Below, piece by piece: positions 16,348 through 24,738 of a stretch of 56,990 bases of DNA. This stretch comes from CAYLOP01 sp964385305. GTDB taxonomy: Bacteria; Chloroflexota; Anaerolineae; Anaerolineales; E44-bin32. Both the position numbers and the translations under genes were made by a program. How positions within the stretch are numbered: position 1 is the first letter of the stretch; each line of letters starts with the position of its first letter. Location of the stretch: the NCBI GenBank assembly GCA_964385305.1, contig CAYLOP010000006.1, forward strand, positions 1 to 56,990. The letters run 5' to 3'. Under the pieces are notes generated by a model. That model saw only the letters and a program-made list of their open reading frames with translations. It was not told the origin of the DNA and did no database searches.

Positions 16348-17925
16348 TTGACACGAATTAGAGCATTTCTGCCCTGGGTAGGCGGCGTAATGGTCGTCAG
16401 TACTTTTTTGACATTGTTCGATGGGCATGCACCTTCTTTCAACGACTGGCTTGCCTATTCGGCGATGACATCCATCTCTGCCATCCTGATTTGGCTTGTG
16501 TGGCGGTGGATGAAAGCGGTGGAGGGGCCACGGACTTTGTGGATCGTGGTACTGGTCGCCTTCTTGCTCCGACTCGGCGTGGGATGGGCGCTCGTCCATG
16601 CCTTGCCGCGCTATGGCTACGATCAGAAAGTGCAAAAGGCAGGGTATGTGTTCCGTGATGCCTATACGCGCGATCGAGACGCGTGGAGACTGGTTGAGTC
16701 GGATAAACCTCTCTCATCAGCTTTTACGGAAAGGGAGAACAGCGATCAGTATGGGGGTATGCTCTTCCTGAGCGCGTTCTTCTATCGTGTTCTCAGCCCG
16801 GATATGCATCGCCCGTTGCTCATCGTCATTCTCACATCTGCTACTGGTGCAATGACCGTCCTTCTTATCTGGCGCTTTACGAGGATGGTATTCAGCCCGC
16901 AAGCGGGGACGGCAGCTATGTGGGTCGCCGCCTTGATGCCGGATGCGGTCTTGCTCTCGGCTTCACAGATGCGGGAGCCTTTCCTCATCCTGGCGCTTGC
17001 CTTGATGTTCTACGGCTATGCGGTTTTCCGGCAGAAGAACTATGGCCGTGGTTTGCTGACGATCTTGTTGGGTGCAGTAGCTGTGGCCCTACCCATTTCT
17101 CCGCCAACCGCATTTGCCGGCGCAGCCGCTGTCGGCTTGGCGTTTTTATGGGAAGGCAGATTGTACATCAAGAATTTGAAGTGGATTCTGGTGCCCTTCG
17201 CTGCAATTGCCCTCCTCGCGATTGTGTTCGCTGTTAGATCATGGTCCTCGATCGGCACGCTGGAGGGTTCAGGATTGCAATTGATCATGGACTGGTGGAA
17301 GTCTTCGAGCGACCAATGGCAATTGAATCTAATTTGGATGCAATCCAACTGGATCAAGCAGGTTTTTGATCGAATCCCCGCATGGGCCCACTATCCGTTT
17401 GTCGTTGTCTATGGGCTCTTGCGTCCATTCCTGCCGGCAGGGATCATCGATTCCGCCACACCGCTCTGGCGAAGCATCGCTATTTGGCGGGGACTGGGTT
17501 GGTTCGGCCTTTTACCCTTCCTTGTCTATGCCCCATTCGCGGCGCTTCGGACGTCGGGCTGGCGTGGTTTGTCTACCTACTTGGCGCTGCTTGTTTGGGG
17601 AACAGCGCTCATCGCCTCCTACCGAGGTGCTGGGGACCAATGGGATAACCCGCGCTACCGGACAATTTTCCTTGTTGCGCAAGCTTCCTTAGCCGGTTGG
17701 GCGTGGGTACACGCCCGCAGGACACGCAATCCCTGGCTGGGGCGATTGATGATCTTGATTGCTGTGACGACGGTCTTGTTCAGTGTTTGGTACATCTTTC
17801 GTACCCAGATCTCATCGGTATTCGGTGTCCTTCATGTGCTTCTATCGATTGCGGCATTTATCGTGGTGTTTCTCTTGGGTTCTGTGCTGCTTGACGTGGT
17901 GCGAAGGCGTCGTGTGGGAGCTTGA
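16348..17925 (+). CDS. Polytopic membrane protein, probable GT-C glycosyltransferase
   Basis: A 525-residue membrane protein with about 11-12 hydrophobic helices and one large loop near residues 90-140 (RDAYTRDRDAWRLVESD). The hydrophobic profile and position behind another GT-C gene suggest a GT39/GT83-like transferase; a polymerase-like (Wzy) role is also possible because no obvious wzy is present in the locus. A TTG start at 16348 follows GTGGAGGC. The last codons overlap the -35 box of the next promoter. Confidence 0.6.
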   Translation: MTRIRAFLPWVGGVMVVSTFLTLFDGHAPSFNDWLAYSAMTSISAILIWLVWRWMKAVEGPRTLWIVVLVAFLLRLGVGWALVHALPRYGYDQKVQKAGYVFRDAYTRDRDAWRLVESDKPLSSAFTERENSDQYGGMLFLSAFFYRVLSPDMHRPLLIVILTSATGAMTVLLIWRFTRMVFSPQAGTAAMWVAALMPDAVLLSASQMREPFLILALALMFYGYAVFRQKNYGRGLLTILLGAVAVALPISPPTAFAGAAAVGLAFLWEGRLYIKNLKWILVPFAAIALLAIVFAVRSWSSIGTLEGSGLQLIMDWWKSSSDQWQLNLIWMQSNWIKQVFDRIPAWAHYPFVVVYGLLRPFLPAGIIDSATPLWRSIAIWRGLGWFGLLPFLVYAPFAALRTSGWRGLSTYLALLVWGTALIASYRGAGDQWDNPRYRTIFLVAQASLAGWAWVHARRTRNPWLGRLMILIAVTTVLFSVWYIFRTQISSVFGVLHVLLSIAAFIVVFLLGSVLLDVVRRRRVGA

Positions 17926-17949
17926 CGTATCGTATCACAAGGGTATAAT
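17922..17949 (+). promoter_or_regulatory. Strong sigma-70-type promoter for the gmd operon
   Basis: TTGACG (17922-17927), a 16-base spacer and a perfect TATAAT (17944-17949). The -35 box begins inside the last codons of the upstream gene. The promoter has the same geometry as that of the MarR-like regulator at 22026-22053. Confidence 0.85.
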
Positions 17950-17963
17950 TCAACATCTGAATT
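17947..17963 (+). promoter_or_regulatory. Palindromic operator AATTCA-N5-TGAATT over the gmd promoter
   Basis: A perfect 6+6 inverted repeat with a 5-base centre overlaps the -10 box and the expected start site. The same palindrome, at the same position relative to TATAAT and followed by the same TT, occurs at 22051-22067 before the regulator gene. It is probably the binding site of that regulator. Confidence 0.65.
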
Positions 17964-18002
17964 TTACGGGATGAATTTATACTCCCTCCATCAGGAGGAT
18001 GG

Positions 18003-19088
18003 ATGCCAAGAGCTTTAATCACCGGGATTACCGGTCAGGATGGTTCGTACCTTGCGGAATTCCTGCTCAGCAAGGGCTATGAAGTCCATGGGATGATCCG
18101 TAAGGCGAGCACATTCAACACGGGTCGTATCGACCATATTTATCAGGACCCACACGATCCCGCTGCGCGACTGTTTCTCCACTATGGGGATTTGTCGAGT
18201 TCTGAGGTTGTCACCAACCTCATCTACAACGTGCGTCCAGATGAGATTTATAATCTGGGGGCGCAGTCCCATGTCCAGGTCAGTTTTGAGATGCCCGAAT
18301 ACACGGGGGTGATCACAGGACTTGGCACAACGCGGATTTTGGATGCGCTTCGCCGGAGCGGGAGTAAAGCGCACTTTTATCAAGCATCATCAAGCGAGAT
18401 CTTCGGAGGTGCACCGCCACCGCAGAGCGAAGAGACTCCATTTAAACCACGCAGTCCGTACGCGATCGCAAAGACGTATGCCTACTGGATGACCGTTAAC
18501 TACCGTGAGGCTTACGATATGTTCGCGGCGAACGGCATACTCTTCAACCACGAGAGTCCTCGTCGAGGTGAGACGTTTCTGACCCGCAAGGTGACGCGCG
18601 CCGTAGCCCGCATTCTGGCTGGTGTGCAAGGCAAGGTTTATCTGGGTAACCTGGATTCTCGGCGAGACTATGGCTACGCGCCGGAATATATTGAGCTCAT
18701 GTGGCGAATGCTCCAACATGATGCCCCTGATGACTACGTCGTCGGCACAGGCGTAGCACCGACCATACGGGAGTTCGTGGAAGAGGCGTTCAGCTACGCT
18801 GGAATGGATTGGCAAGAATACGTGGAGATCGACCAGCGTTACTTCCGCCCTACGGAAGTCGATTACTTGCTCGCCGACTCGGCGAAAGCTCGGAAGGTTC
18901 TTGGGTGGTCACCGAAGATCACGTACAAGCAACTGGCAAGGATCATGGTCGACGCTGACATGGAAGCCTTAAATTTGGATGTGATCGGTGAGGGCGTGAA
19001 GATTCTCGAGGAGTACTTTGGTGATTGGCATCGCTGGGACACGGGTGTCACGGCTATTCTCAGGGATCATGGAAACGGTTTCGATTAA
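18003..19088 (+). CDS. gmd: GDP-mannose 4,6-dehydratase
   Basis: A 361-residue extended SDR that dehydrates GDP-D-mannose to GDP-4-keto-6-deoxy-D-mannose, the entry to GDP-L-fucose, GDP-rhamnose and perosamine. It has the NADP motif GITGQDGSYL at 8-17, the serine segment SSSEIFGG near 129, catalytic Tyr153/Lys157 in YAIAK, and the GMD hallmark NHESPRRGETFL near 182. AGGAGG at 17995 region precedes the ATG. The GDP-L-fucose-synthase-like gene at 27852 can supply the next step. It is first in its operon behind a strong promoter with an operator. Confidence 0.95.
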   Translation: MPRALITGITGQDGSYLAEFLLSKGYEVHGMIRKASTFNTGRIDHIYQDPHDPAARLFLHYGDLSSSEVVTNLIYNVRPDEIYNLGAQSHVQVSFEMPEYTGVITGLGTTRILDALRRSGSKAHFYQASSSEIFGGAPPPQSEETPFKPRSPYAIAKTYAYWMTVNYREAYDMFAANGILFNHESPRRGETFLTRKVTRAVARILAGVQGKVYLGNLDSRRDYGYAPEYIELMWRMLQHDAPDDYVVGTGVAPTIREFVEEAFSYAGMDWQEYVEIDQRYFRPTEVDYLLADSAKARKVLGWSPKITYKQLARIMVDADMEALNLDVIGEGVKILEEYFGDWHRWDTGVTAILRDHGNGFD

Positions 19089-19151
19089 ACTTCCGATCTA
19101 GACAGACCATCCGCGATTCGATGGATCGCGAAGAAATGCCTCCACAGGGTA

Positions 19152-20126
19152 GTGGGAGTGAGGGACGTGTTCATTTCCGTTATCGCGCCCGTTTATAACG
19201 AATTCGATAATGTCCGTCCCCTCCATGCGAAGATGGAGGAGGCGCTAAAGGGCTTCGCCTATGAGTTGATCCTCGTAGACGATGGGTCCACCGATGGGAG
19301 CACCGAGGAACTCGCCAGCCTCGCACATGAAGATCCGACACACGTGCGCGTGATTGAGTTTCGGCGCAATTTCGGTCAAACTGCGGCGATCTCGGCTGGG
19401 ATCGATCATGCTTCTGGAGACGTTGTCGTTCTCATTGACGCAGATCTGCAAAATGATCCTGCCGATATCCCCATGATGTTGGAAAAAATTGAAGCGGGTT
19501 ATGACGTGGTTTCCGGTTGGAGGGTCAACCGCAAGGACACGTTTCTAACTCGCAGGCTTCCATCCCACATCGCCAATTGGATCATCTCGCGCGTAACCGG
19601 CGTGCGCTTACATGATTATGGTTGTACGCTGAAGGCTTATCGAAGGGATGTGCTCACAGGCTTTCATCTTTATGGGGAGATGCACCGCTTCATCCCGGCT
19701 TACGTTGCTGCCGTGGGTGCAAACATCGTCGAGGTCCCCGTTCAACACCATCCCCGTCAGCATGGGAAGGCGAAGTATGGCCTTGGGCGCACGCTAAAGG
19801 TCATCTTAGATCTTTTCACGGTGAAATTCCTCGTGAGCTATGCTAATAAACCGATCTATTTATTTGGTGGGACCGGGCTTGCCCTGATCCTGTCGAGTTT
19901 TCTCCTCTTGGGTTACCTGGTTGCACGAAGGCTTGCCTTTGACGAGCACATGATCCGTTCTCCGCTCTTGTTGTTGTCTGTAATGATATTTATTCTTGGC
20001 TTCCAGTCGATCTTAATGGGGTTGATCGCTGAAATTCTCGTACGCACCTACCATGAATCTCAAGCAAAGCCCACCTATAGCATACGCCGGATCATTGGCG
20101 TATCCACCGAACAGTCGGACACGTAA
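19152..20126 (+). CDS. Polyprenyl-phosphate glycosyltransferase, GT2 (DPM1/GtrB-like)
   Basis: A 324-residue GT-A enzyme: SVIAPVYNEFDNV at the N-terminus, LVDDGSTDGS near 48, then DADLQNDPADIP near 97 with the metal-binding DAD/DLQ motif. Two membrane helices close the C-terminus (about 235-300). This layout is typical of enzymes that make undecaprenyl- or polyprenyl-phosphate-sugar, the donor for GT-C transferases such as the next gene. The GTG start is uncertain by a few codons (19152, 19158 or 19167). Confidence 0.87.
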   Translation: MGVRDVFISVIAPVYNEFDNVRPLHAKMEEALKGFAYELILVDDGSTDGSTEELASLAHEDPTHVRVIEFRRNFGQTAAISAGIDHASGDVVVLIDADLQNDPADIPMMLEKIEAGYDVVSGWRVNRKDTFLTRRLPSHIANWIISRVTGVRLHDYGCTLKAYRRDVLTGFHLYGEMHRFIPAYVAAVGANIVEVPVQHHPRQHGKAKYGLGRTLKVILDLFTVKFLVSYANKPIYLFGGTGLALILSSFLLLGYLVARRLAFDEHMIRSPLLLLSVMIFILGFQSILMGLIAEILVRTYHESQAKPTYSIRRIIGVSTEQSDT

Positions 20127-20261
20127 GGCGCGCGAAAAAAGCCCATAATTTATTGAGATCACGTCTGGTGCCCTTCACCAAACCCAATCCTGACTATAAA
20201 GGCGCGGGCTGGAACCTCGCCACCGAGACCTTCCCTTCATAACCGAGGAGTATAAAGGAAC

Positions 20262-21941
20262 GTGAAAGTGCGTTGGAGAGGACGCGAAGTGTTGTCCTTC
20301 GCGATCGTAGTAGGGGCGCTATGGGTTGTTCGAGGCAGCGCGCTCGAGCGTTTTGTTACGATTGACGAACCGCGCTGGCTCGCACGCTCAGCCAACTTTT
20401 ACCTGGCAGTTGCGAGGAAGGACGTCGCTCAGACGGCGCAGGCAACACATCCGGGAGTGATAACGATGTGGGCGGGGGCAACGGGTTTCCGCTTGCGCTA
20501 TCCGGAATACGTCCGAGGAGGAGAAGGGCAGTTACAGGGCTTGAGGAGTGTTGAGCCGATTTTAAGGCGACGTGGGGTGGATCCCCTCGAAATCCTCACA
20601 GCAGCGAGAGCCGTCCTGGTCTTTTTCATTGTCCTTGCACTGTCGGGAGCTTACTTGGCCGCTAAATGCCTGCTCGGATGGATCCCAGCGACGATCGGAT
20701 TTTTATTCATCGCCTTCGATCCTTTCCAAATTGCTCTATCACGCGTGCTCCATGTCGATGCGATTCTTGCTGCACTCATGTTTACGAGTTTGTTGTTTCT
20801 CTATCGCTATCTCTTCCTGGGGGGTATGTGGCGCGATATCCTCATTTCTGGAGGCGTTGCTGGGTTGGCATTTCTGAGCAAATCGCCCGCGTTGATCCTC
20901 GTGCCTTTCACACTCTTGCTGCTGCTGGTTCAGATGTTCAAGATCAGTGATGAAACCCCGGGCGCGGCACTTCGCAGGTTCATAGGCGCATGCCTCCTTT
21001 GGGGGCTTGCAGGTGTGGTGGTTACCGTGCTCTTCTGGCCGGCCATGTGGGTTGAACCGGTTGGAACCGTCTTGGATGTTTTACGTGGGGCGTTTGGGCA
21101 GGCTTCGAGCGGGCATGAAAATCCGATTTTCTTTCTGGGTGAGGCTTGGCTCGGCGATCCCGGGTGGCTTTTTTACCCCATCACATACCTGTGGCGGACA
21201 ACACCTACCAGCCTCATCGGCTTGGGCCTCGTCATAGGGGCTTACGTCTTCCGCCTCACACCGCTGGATCAGAAGCCGATTCGGGGCTTTGTGGTTGCAT
21301 CGGTGATGTTTGCGATTTTATACACAACCGCTATGTCGCTTGGGGGGAAGAAATTCGACCGCTATCTCCTACCTATTTATGCGCCACTGAGCCTCATCTC
21401 TGCACTTGGCTGGTTTGCCGGAGTCCGAGCGATTCCGCAGCTGGTGGGAAGGTTCAAATTGTCACGTGTTTTCTCGGCGGGGTGGATATGGAGGATGCAA
21501 AGCACCCTGATCCTCGTGGTTCTCGGTTTCCAACTTGCAGGGGCGCTGGGCACCTGGCCGTACTATTTCAGCTACTTCAATCCGCTCTTGGGGGGACCCG
21601 AGAAGGCGGTCGACGTGATGCAGGTGGGATGGGGGGAGGGGCTCGATGAAGCGGCCCGCTATTTAAATAACAAACCGGATGCAGAATCCGTCCAGGTGTT
21701 GGCATGGTATGCGAGTGGTCCTTTTGATTATTTCTTCAAGGGGCAATCGACAACGCTGAGCTTCGAGGAGCAGGATCTCGAAGAAATCTCAAATTACGAC
21801 TATGTAGTTCTCTATGCACATCAATGGCAGCGCCAGCTCCCAACACCAGCGTTCCTCGCTTACTTCGACAAGCAGACCCCAGAGGCTGTCGTGACAATTG
21901 ACGGCATCGACTACGCGTGGATTTACCGGGTTCGGGAATGA
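20262..21941 (+). CDS. GT39-like membrane glycosyltransferase (PMT/ArnT type)
   Basis: A 559-residue GT-C protein. After the first membrane helix it carries the conserved acidic pair in VTIDEPRWLARSANFY (residues near 29-45) and then HPGVITMWAG, characteristic of GT39-type enzymes that use polyprenyl-phosphate sugars. About ten membrane segments and a C-terminal extracytoplasmic domain follow. The GT2 polyprenyl-phosphate sugar synthase just upstream could make its donor. GTG start with GAGGAG about ten bases before it. Confidence 0.8.
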   Translation: MKVRWRGREVLSFAIVVGALWVVRGSALERFVTIDEPRWLARSANFYLAVARKDVAQTAQATHPGVITMWAGATGFRLRYPEYVRGGEGQLQGLRSVEPILRRRGVDPLEILTAARAVLVFFIVLALSGAYLAAKCLLGWIPATIGFLFIAFDPFQIALSRVLHVDAILAALMFTSLLFLYRYLFLGGMWRDILISGGVAGLAFLSKSPALILVPFTLLLLLVQMFKISDETPGAALRRFIGACLLWGLAGVVVTVLFWPAMWVEPVGTVLDVLRGAFGQASSGHENPIFFLGEAWLGDPGWLFYPITYLWRTTPTSLIGLGLVIGAYVFRLTPLDQKPIRGFVVASVMFAILYTTAMSLGGKKFDRYLLPIYAPLSLISALGWFAGVRAIPQLVGRFKLSRVFSAGWIWRMQSTLILVVLGFQLAGALGTWPYYFSYFNPLLGGPEKAVDVMQVGWGEGLDEAARYLNNKPDAESVQVLAWYASGPFDYFFKGQSTTLSFEEQDLEEISNYDYVVLYAHQWQRQLPTPAFLAYFDKQTPEAVVTIDGIDYAWIYRVRE

Positions 21942-22017
21942 TCCTGCTTAGAAGACATGCAAGCTTTTTCGCTTTTTATGATTTATAAGTACACAATTTT
22001 GTATCCCAGAAGTTCCT

Positions 22018-22035
22018 CGTGGGTCTTGACCCACG
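22018..22035 (+). promoter_or_regulatory. Perfect palindrome over the -35 box of the regulator promoter
   Basis: CGTGGGTC (22018-22025) and GACCCACG (22028-22035) form an 8+8 inverted repeat with a 2-base centre. The -35 hexamer TTGACC lies inside it. It differs from the AATTCA palindrome and has no counterpart before gmd, so a second regulator or a second binding mode is possible. Confidence 0.5.
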
Positions 22036-22053
22036 CGGGAAGGTGGTTATAAT
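22026..22053 (+). promoter_or_regulatory. Promoter of the MarR-like regulator gene
   Basis: TTGACC (22026-22031), a 16-base spacer and TATAAT (22048-22053) give a near-consensus promoter. The predicted start is about 20 bases upstream of the ATG at 22082. The spacing and -10 context match the gmd promoter at 17922. Confidence 0.8.
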
Positions 22054-22067
22054 TCAGCAACTGAATT
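22051..22067 (+). promoter_or_regulatory. Palindromic operator AATTCA-N5-TGAATT before the regulator gene
   Basis: The repeat AATTCA / TGAATT with a 5-base centre lies on the -10 box and start site; here it extends to AATTCAG-CAA-CTGAATT. It is the twin of 17947-17963 and suggests autoregulation. Confidence 0.7.
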
Positions 22068-22081
22068 TTGGAATCTAAATT

Positions 22082-22582
22082 ATGGAAAACTCAAACCGAG
22101 CGGCGCGTGATCTTATTTTGCTAGAAGAAATCGAACGTGATCCGGACACGAATCAGGTTACCCTGGCGACACGTCTGGGAGTGGCGGTTGGAACGGTCAA
22201 CTGGCACCTGAAGCGTTTGGTTGCGAAGGGATATGTCAAGGTCAAGCGGGCGGAACGGCGTAAGCTGCGTTACATCATTACGCCGGAGGGGATCGCATTG
22301 CGGGCGCGTCTCACCGTCGCCTATGTCGAGAATTCGATGAAATTGTACCGAGAAGTCCGCGAACAATCGCGAAGGATCATTTTGGATGCGAAGGGACAGG
22401 GCTATCGGGCGATTTACATCGATGGGGATGGTGATATCGCAGATGTTTGCCGCCTGAGCTGTGTGGAACAAGGCATGCCTATCGTGGAGGATACGAATGA
22501 TCATTCCACCGCTGTGCTAGAGATCAAAGGGAAAGAACTTCTTCTTCGCGAACCTGATCGAGACAATGGCAATGCCTCCTGA
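22082..22582 (+). CDS. Winged-helix transcriptional regulator, EPS-associated MarR-like, with C-terminal extra domain
   Basis: A 166-residue cytoplasmic regulator. Residues 1-75 form a winged helix-turn-helix: VTLATRLGVAVGTVNWHLKRLVAKGYV is the recognition unit and RKLRYIITPEGIALRARL the wing and linker. A helix (about 80-105) follows, then a further 60-residue alpha/beta unit (GYRAIYIDGDGDIADVC). This resembles EPS-associated MarR-family regulators but is longer. The C-terminal unit could bind a small ligand, possibly a sugar nucleotide; this is inference. Twin palindromes before this gene and before gmd suggest autoregulation and control of the polysaccharide genes. Confidence 0.8.
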   Translation: MENSNRAARDLILLEEIERDPDTNQVTLATRLGVAVGTVNWHLKRLVAKGYVKVKRAERRKLRYIITPEGIALRARLTVAYVENSMKLYREVREQSRRIILDAKGQGYRAIYIDGDGDIADVCRLSCVEQGMPIVEDTNDHSTAVLEIKGKELLLREPDRDNGNAS

Positions 22583-22641
22583 TCCGAGGGTGTTGTGCTG
22601 GTTGCATTCTACAAATCGATTTTATGAAGGAGACTAAACGC

Positions 22642-23631
22642 ATGCCACACACCAAAGTGTTGGTTACTGGAGCGGGGGGATTCATTGGAAGTCATCTTGT
22701 CACGTACTTGAAGGGCTTGGGATATTGGGTCCGAGGCGTGGATGTTAAACTGCCTGAATTTAGCAATACGGACGCCGATGAATTTGAATTGCTCGATCTC
22801 AGGCGATGGCCAAACTGCCTCCAGGCGACACGAGATATCGAAGAAGTTTATGCGATCGCAGCGGATATGGGCGGAATGGGATTTATCTCAGCCAACCATG
22901 CCCAAATCTTGCATAACAATGCGCTCATCAACATTCACACAATCGAAGCCGCGCGAGTTAATGGGATCAAACGATACTTCTTTACATCCTCGGCTTGTGT
23001 CTATCCCGAGTATCTTCAAGAGAAGACAGATGTGACCCCGCTCAAGGAGGAAGATGCGTACCCGGCACAGCCTCAGGACGCTTACGGTTGGGAGAAATTA
23101 ATCATCGAGCGCGTGTGCACGCATTATCGAGAGGATTATGGTATCGAGACACGCATTGTCCGCTTTCACAATATTTTCGGAGCGTTGGGGACCTGGGAGG
23201 GCGGCAGGGAGAAAGCCCCGGCGGCACTTTGCCGAAAAATCGCGGTTGCCAAGCTAACAGGTGATCCTGAGATCGAAATTTGGGGAGATGGTGAGCAAAC
23301 GCGTTCCTTCTGCTACATCGATGACTGTGTAGTTGGGATTCACAAACTCATGCGTTCCGATTACCACGAGCCGCTCAATCTTGGTCAAGATCGGCTGATC
23401 ACGATCAATGAATTGGCGGACATCATCGCAAACGCAGCGGGCATCGAGATCGTAAAGAAGCATGTACCAGGCCCACAAGGTGTACGTGGACGCAATTCCG
23501 ACAACAATCGCCTCCGCCAGGTTCTGGGTTGGGAGCCGGAAATCTCGCTGGAGGAGGGCCTTGCGAAGACCTATGCGTGGATCGAATCGCAGGTGGCTGA
23601 AAAGCTGAAACGTGAAGGTGTGTTAGCCTAG
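22642..23631 (+). CDS. GDP-mannose 3,5-epimerase-like SDR (GME homologue)
   Basis: A 329-residue extended SDR strikingly similar to plant GDP-D-mannose 3,5-epimerase, which makes GDP-L-galactose. Shared segments are ADMGGMGFI near 75, SSACVYPE with Cys119, PQDAYGWEK with Tyr148 and Lys152, GTWEGGREKAPAA with Lys191, and GPQGVRGRNSDN near the C-terminus. Intervals between Cys119, Tyr148, Lys152 and Lys191 equal those of the Arabidopsis catalytic residues Cys145, Tyr174, Lys178 and Lys217. ATG 22642 is preferred because AAGGAG lies 9 bases upstream. It follows the regulator and should feed GDP-L-galactose or a related sugar to the polymer. Confidence 0.88.
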   Translation: MPHTKVLVTGAGGFIGSHLVTYLKGLGYWVRGVDVKLPEFSNTDADEFELLDLRRWPNCLQATRDIEEVYAIAADMGGMGFISANHAQILHNNALINIHTIEAARVNGIKRYFFTSSACVYPEYLQEKTDVTPLKEEDAYPAQPQDAYGWEKLIIERVCTHYREDYGIETRIVRFHNIFGALGTWEGGREKAPAALCRKIAVAKLTGDPEIEIWGDGEQTRSFCYIDDCVVGIHKLMRSDYHEPLNLGQDRLITINELADIIANAAGIEIVKKHVPGPQGVRGRNSDNNRLRQVLGWEPEISLEEGLAKTYAWIESQVAEKLKREGVLA

Positions 23632-23732
23632 CTTGCGACGTATGGCTGCCTTCAGATGCCTTTTTATAGCTGAAGCAGGATTCAGGCTGCAAGTATGTAG
23701 CATACACGCACCAAAGGTGTGAAAGAAGGTCG

Positions 23733-24707
23733 ATGATAAGAGATATAAAATCAGGCAGTACGACGAAACAGCACGCCGTCCGTGTCGCCGGCACGTTGGG
23801 CGCTGTGCTTCTTTTGGCATACTGGCTGAGGGGTCTGGCGTGGCGATCCATCCTTGATGCGATCGCGCACATCCCACTCAGTCTCTTTGGGATAGCCATC
23901 GCTATCATGTTCCTTTCAAGAATGGCTGTGAGCGCCCGATGGTACATGCTGCTGCGCGGCACGCCGTATAGGATAACGGCATGGCAAGCCACTCGTCTGA
24001 CATTTGCAGGATTGTTCGCCTCGAATTTCCTGCCCACCACAATCGGCGGGGATGTCGTCCGGCTGGTGGGCGGTTTACAACTGCAGCTCGATGGCGCGGT
24101 GTGCGCGGCTTCCTTGATCGTGGACCGGCTGGTAGGGATGGCCGGGATGGCGATGATCCTTCCTGTGGGGATAATGCGGTTCTTCGATCCTTCAGCAGGC
24201 GCCCTTCAGGTTTTCGACCATGTTTCGACAAATATGGCGGTATGCGGGATGGCATCTATTTTTGCGTGGCCACGCACACTTGCGCAGAAGGTGTGGAAGT
24301 TCATCGAGCGTGTGTTTCACGCGCTTTCAATGTGGCTTGCGAGACCGCAGGCGCTCCTGAGCGCCCTGGTTTTTACCTGGGTGCACATGTTGAGTATCTT
24401 TGCCATCCTCTGGATGTTCATTTGCAATATGGGAGATGACATATCCTTTTGGCTTGTGGGCGGCATATGGAGCGTGGTTTACTTCGTTACACTCCTGCCG
24501 ATATCCATCAACGGGCTGGGCGTGCAAGAAGTGGCTATATCCTTTTTCTTCTCCCGTGTGGGAGGTGTGTCCCTCGAGATTGGATTCACGATTGCTCTTC
24601 TCATACGCACCCTCACGATGCTTGCAAGCCTGCCTGGTATCTTCTTCGTACCGATGATCTTGTCTAGCAAAGAAGCACACGCAAGCGCAGAACGGGGTTT
24701 GCTTTGA
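23733..24707 (+). CDS. Flippase-like integral membrane protein (LPG_synthase_TM / AglD family)
   Basis: A 324-residue membrane protein with 7-8 hydrophobic segments of the lysylphosphatidylglycerol-synthase-TM type. The family landmark FASNFLPTTIGGDVVRL near residues 92-108 is clear, as is SLIVDRLVGM after it. Stand-alone members lack the aminoacyl-transferase domain and are often found beside polyprenyl-phosphate-sugar glycosyltransferases; a lipid-linked-sugar transport role is suspected but not proven. It lies 101 bases after the GME-like gene. Confidence 0.8.
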   Translation: MIRDIKSGSTTKQHAVRVAGTLGAVLLLAYWLRGLAWRSILDAIAHIPLSLFGIAIAIMFLSRMAVSARWYMLLRGTPYRITAWQATRLTFAGLFASNFLPTTIGGDVVRLVGGLQLQLDGAVCAASLIVDRLVGMAGMAMILPVGIMRFFDPSAGALQVFDHVSTNMAVCGMASIFAWPRTLAQKVWKFIERVFHALSMWLARPQALLSALVFTWVHMLSIFAILWMFICNMGDDISFWLVGGIWSVVYFVTLLPISINGLGVQEVAISFFFSRVGGVSLEIGFTIALLIRTLTMLASLPGIFFVPMILSSKEAHASAERGLL

Positions 24708-24738
24708 TACCCGCTTGAACGGGTCTATCAGTTCATTA

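Noticed and set aside
19112..19130. CGCGAT / ATCGCG hairpin between gmd and the GT2 gene
   Set aside because: Only 6 bp, no T run, and the following gene is likely on the same transcript, so no terminator is claimed.
20127..20261. Open frame reading through the gap after the GT2 gene, ending in TAA near 20240, with a protein-like tail (PNPDYKGAGWNLATE)
   Set aside because: It has no start codon or upstream domain and is too short to show descent from a known gene; it may be chance or a tiny relic.
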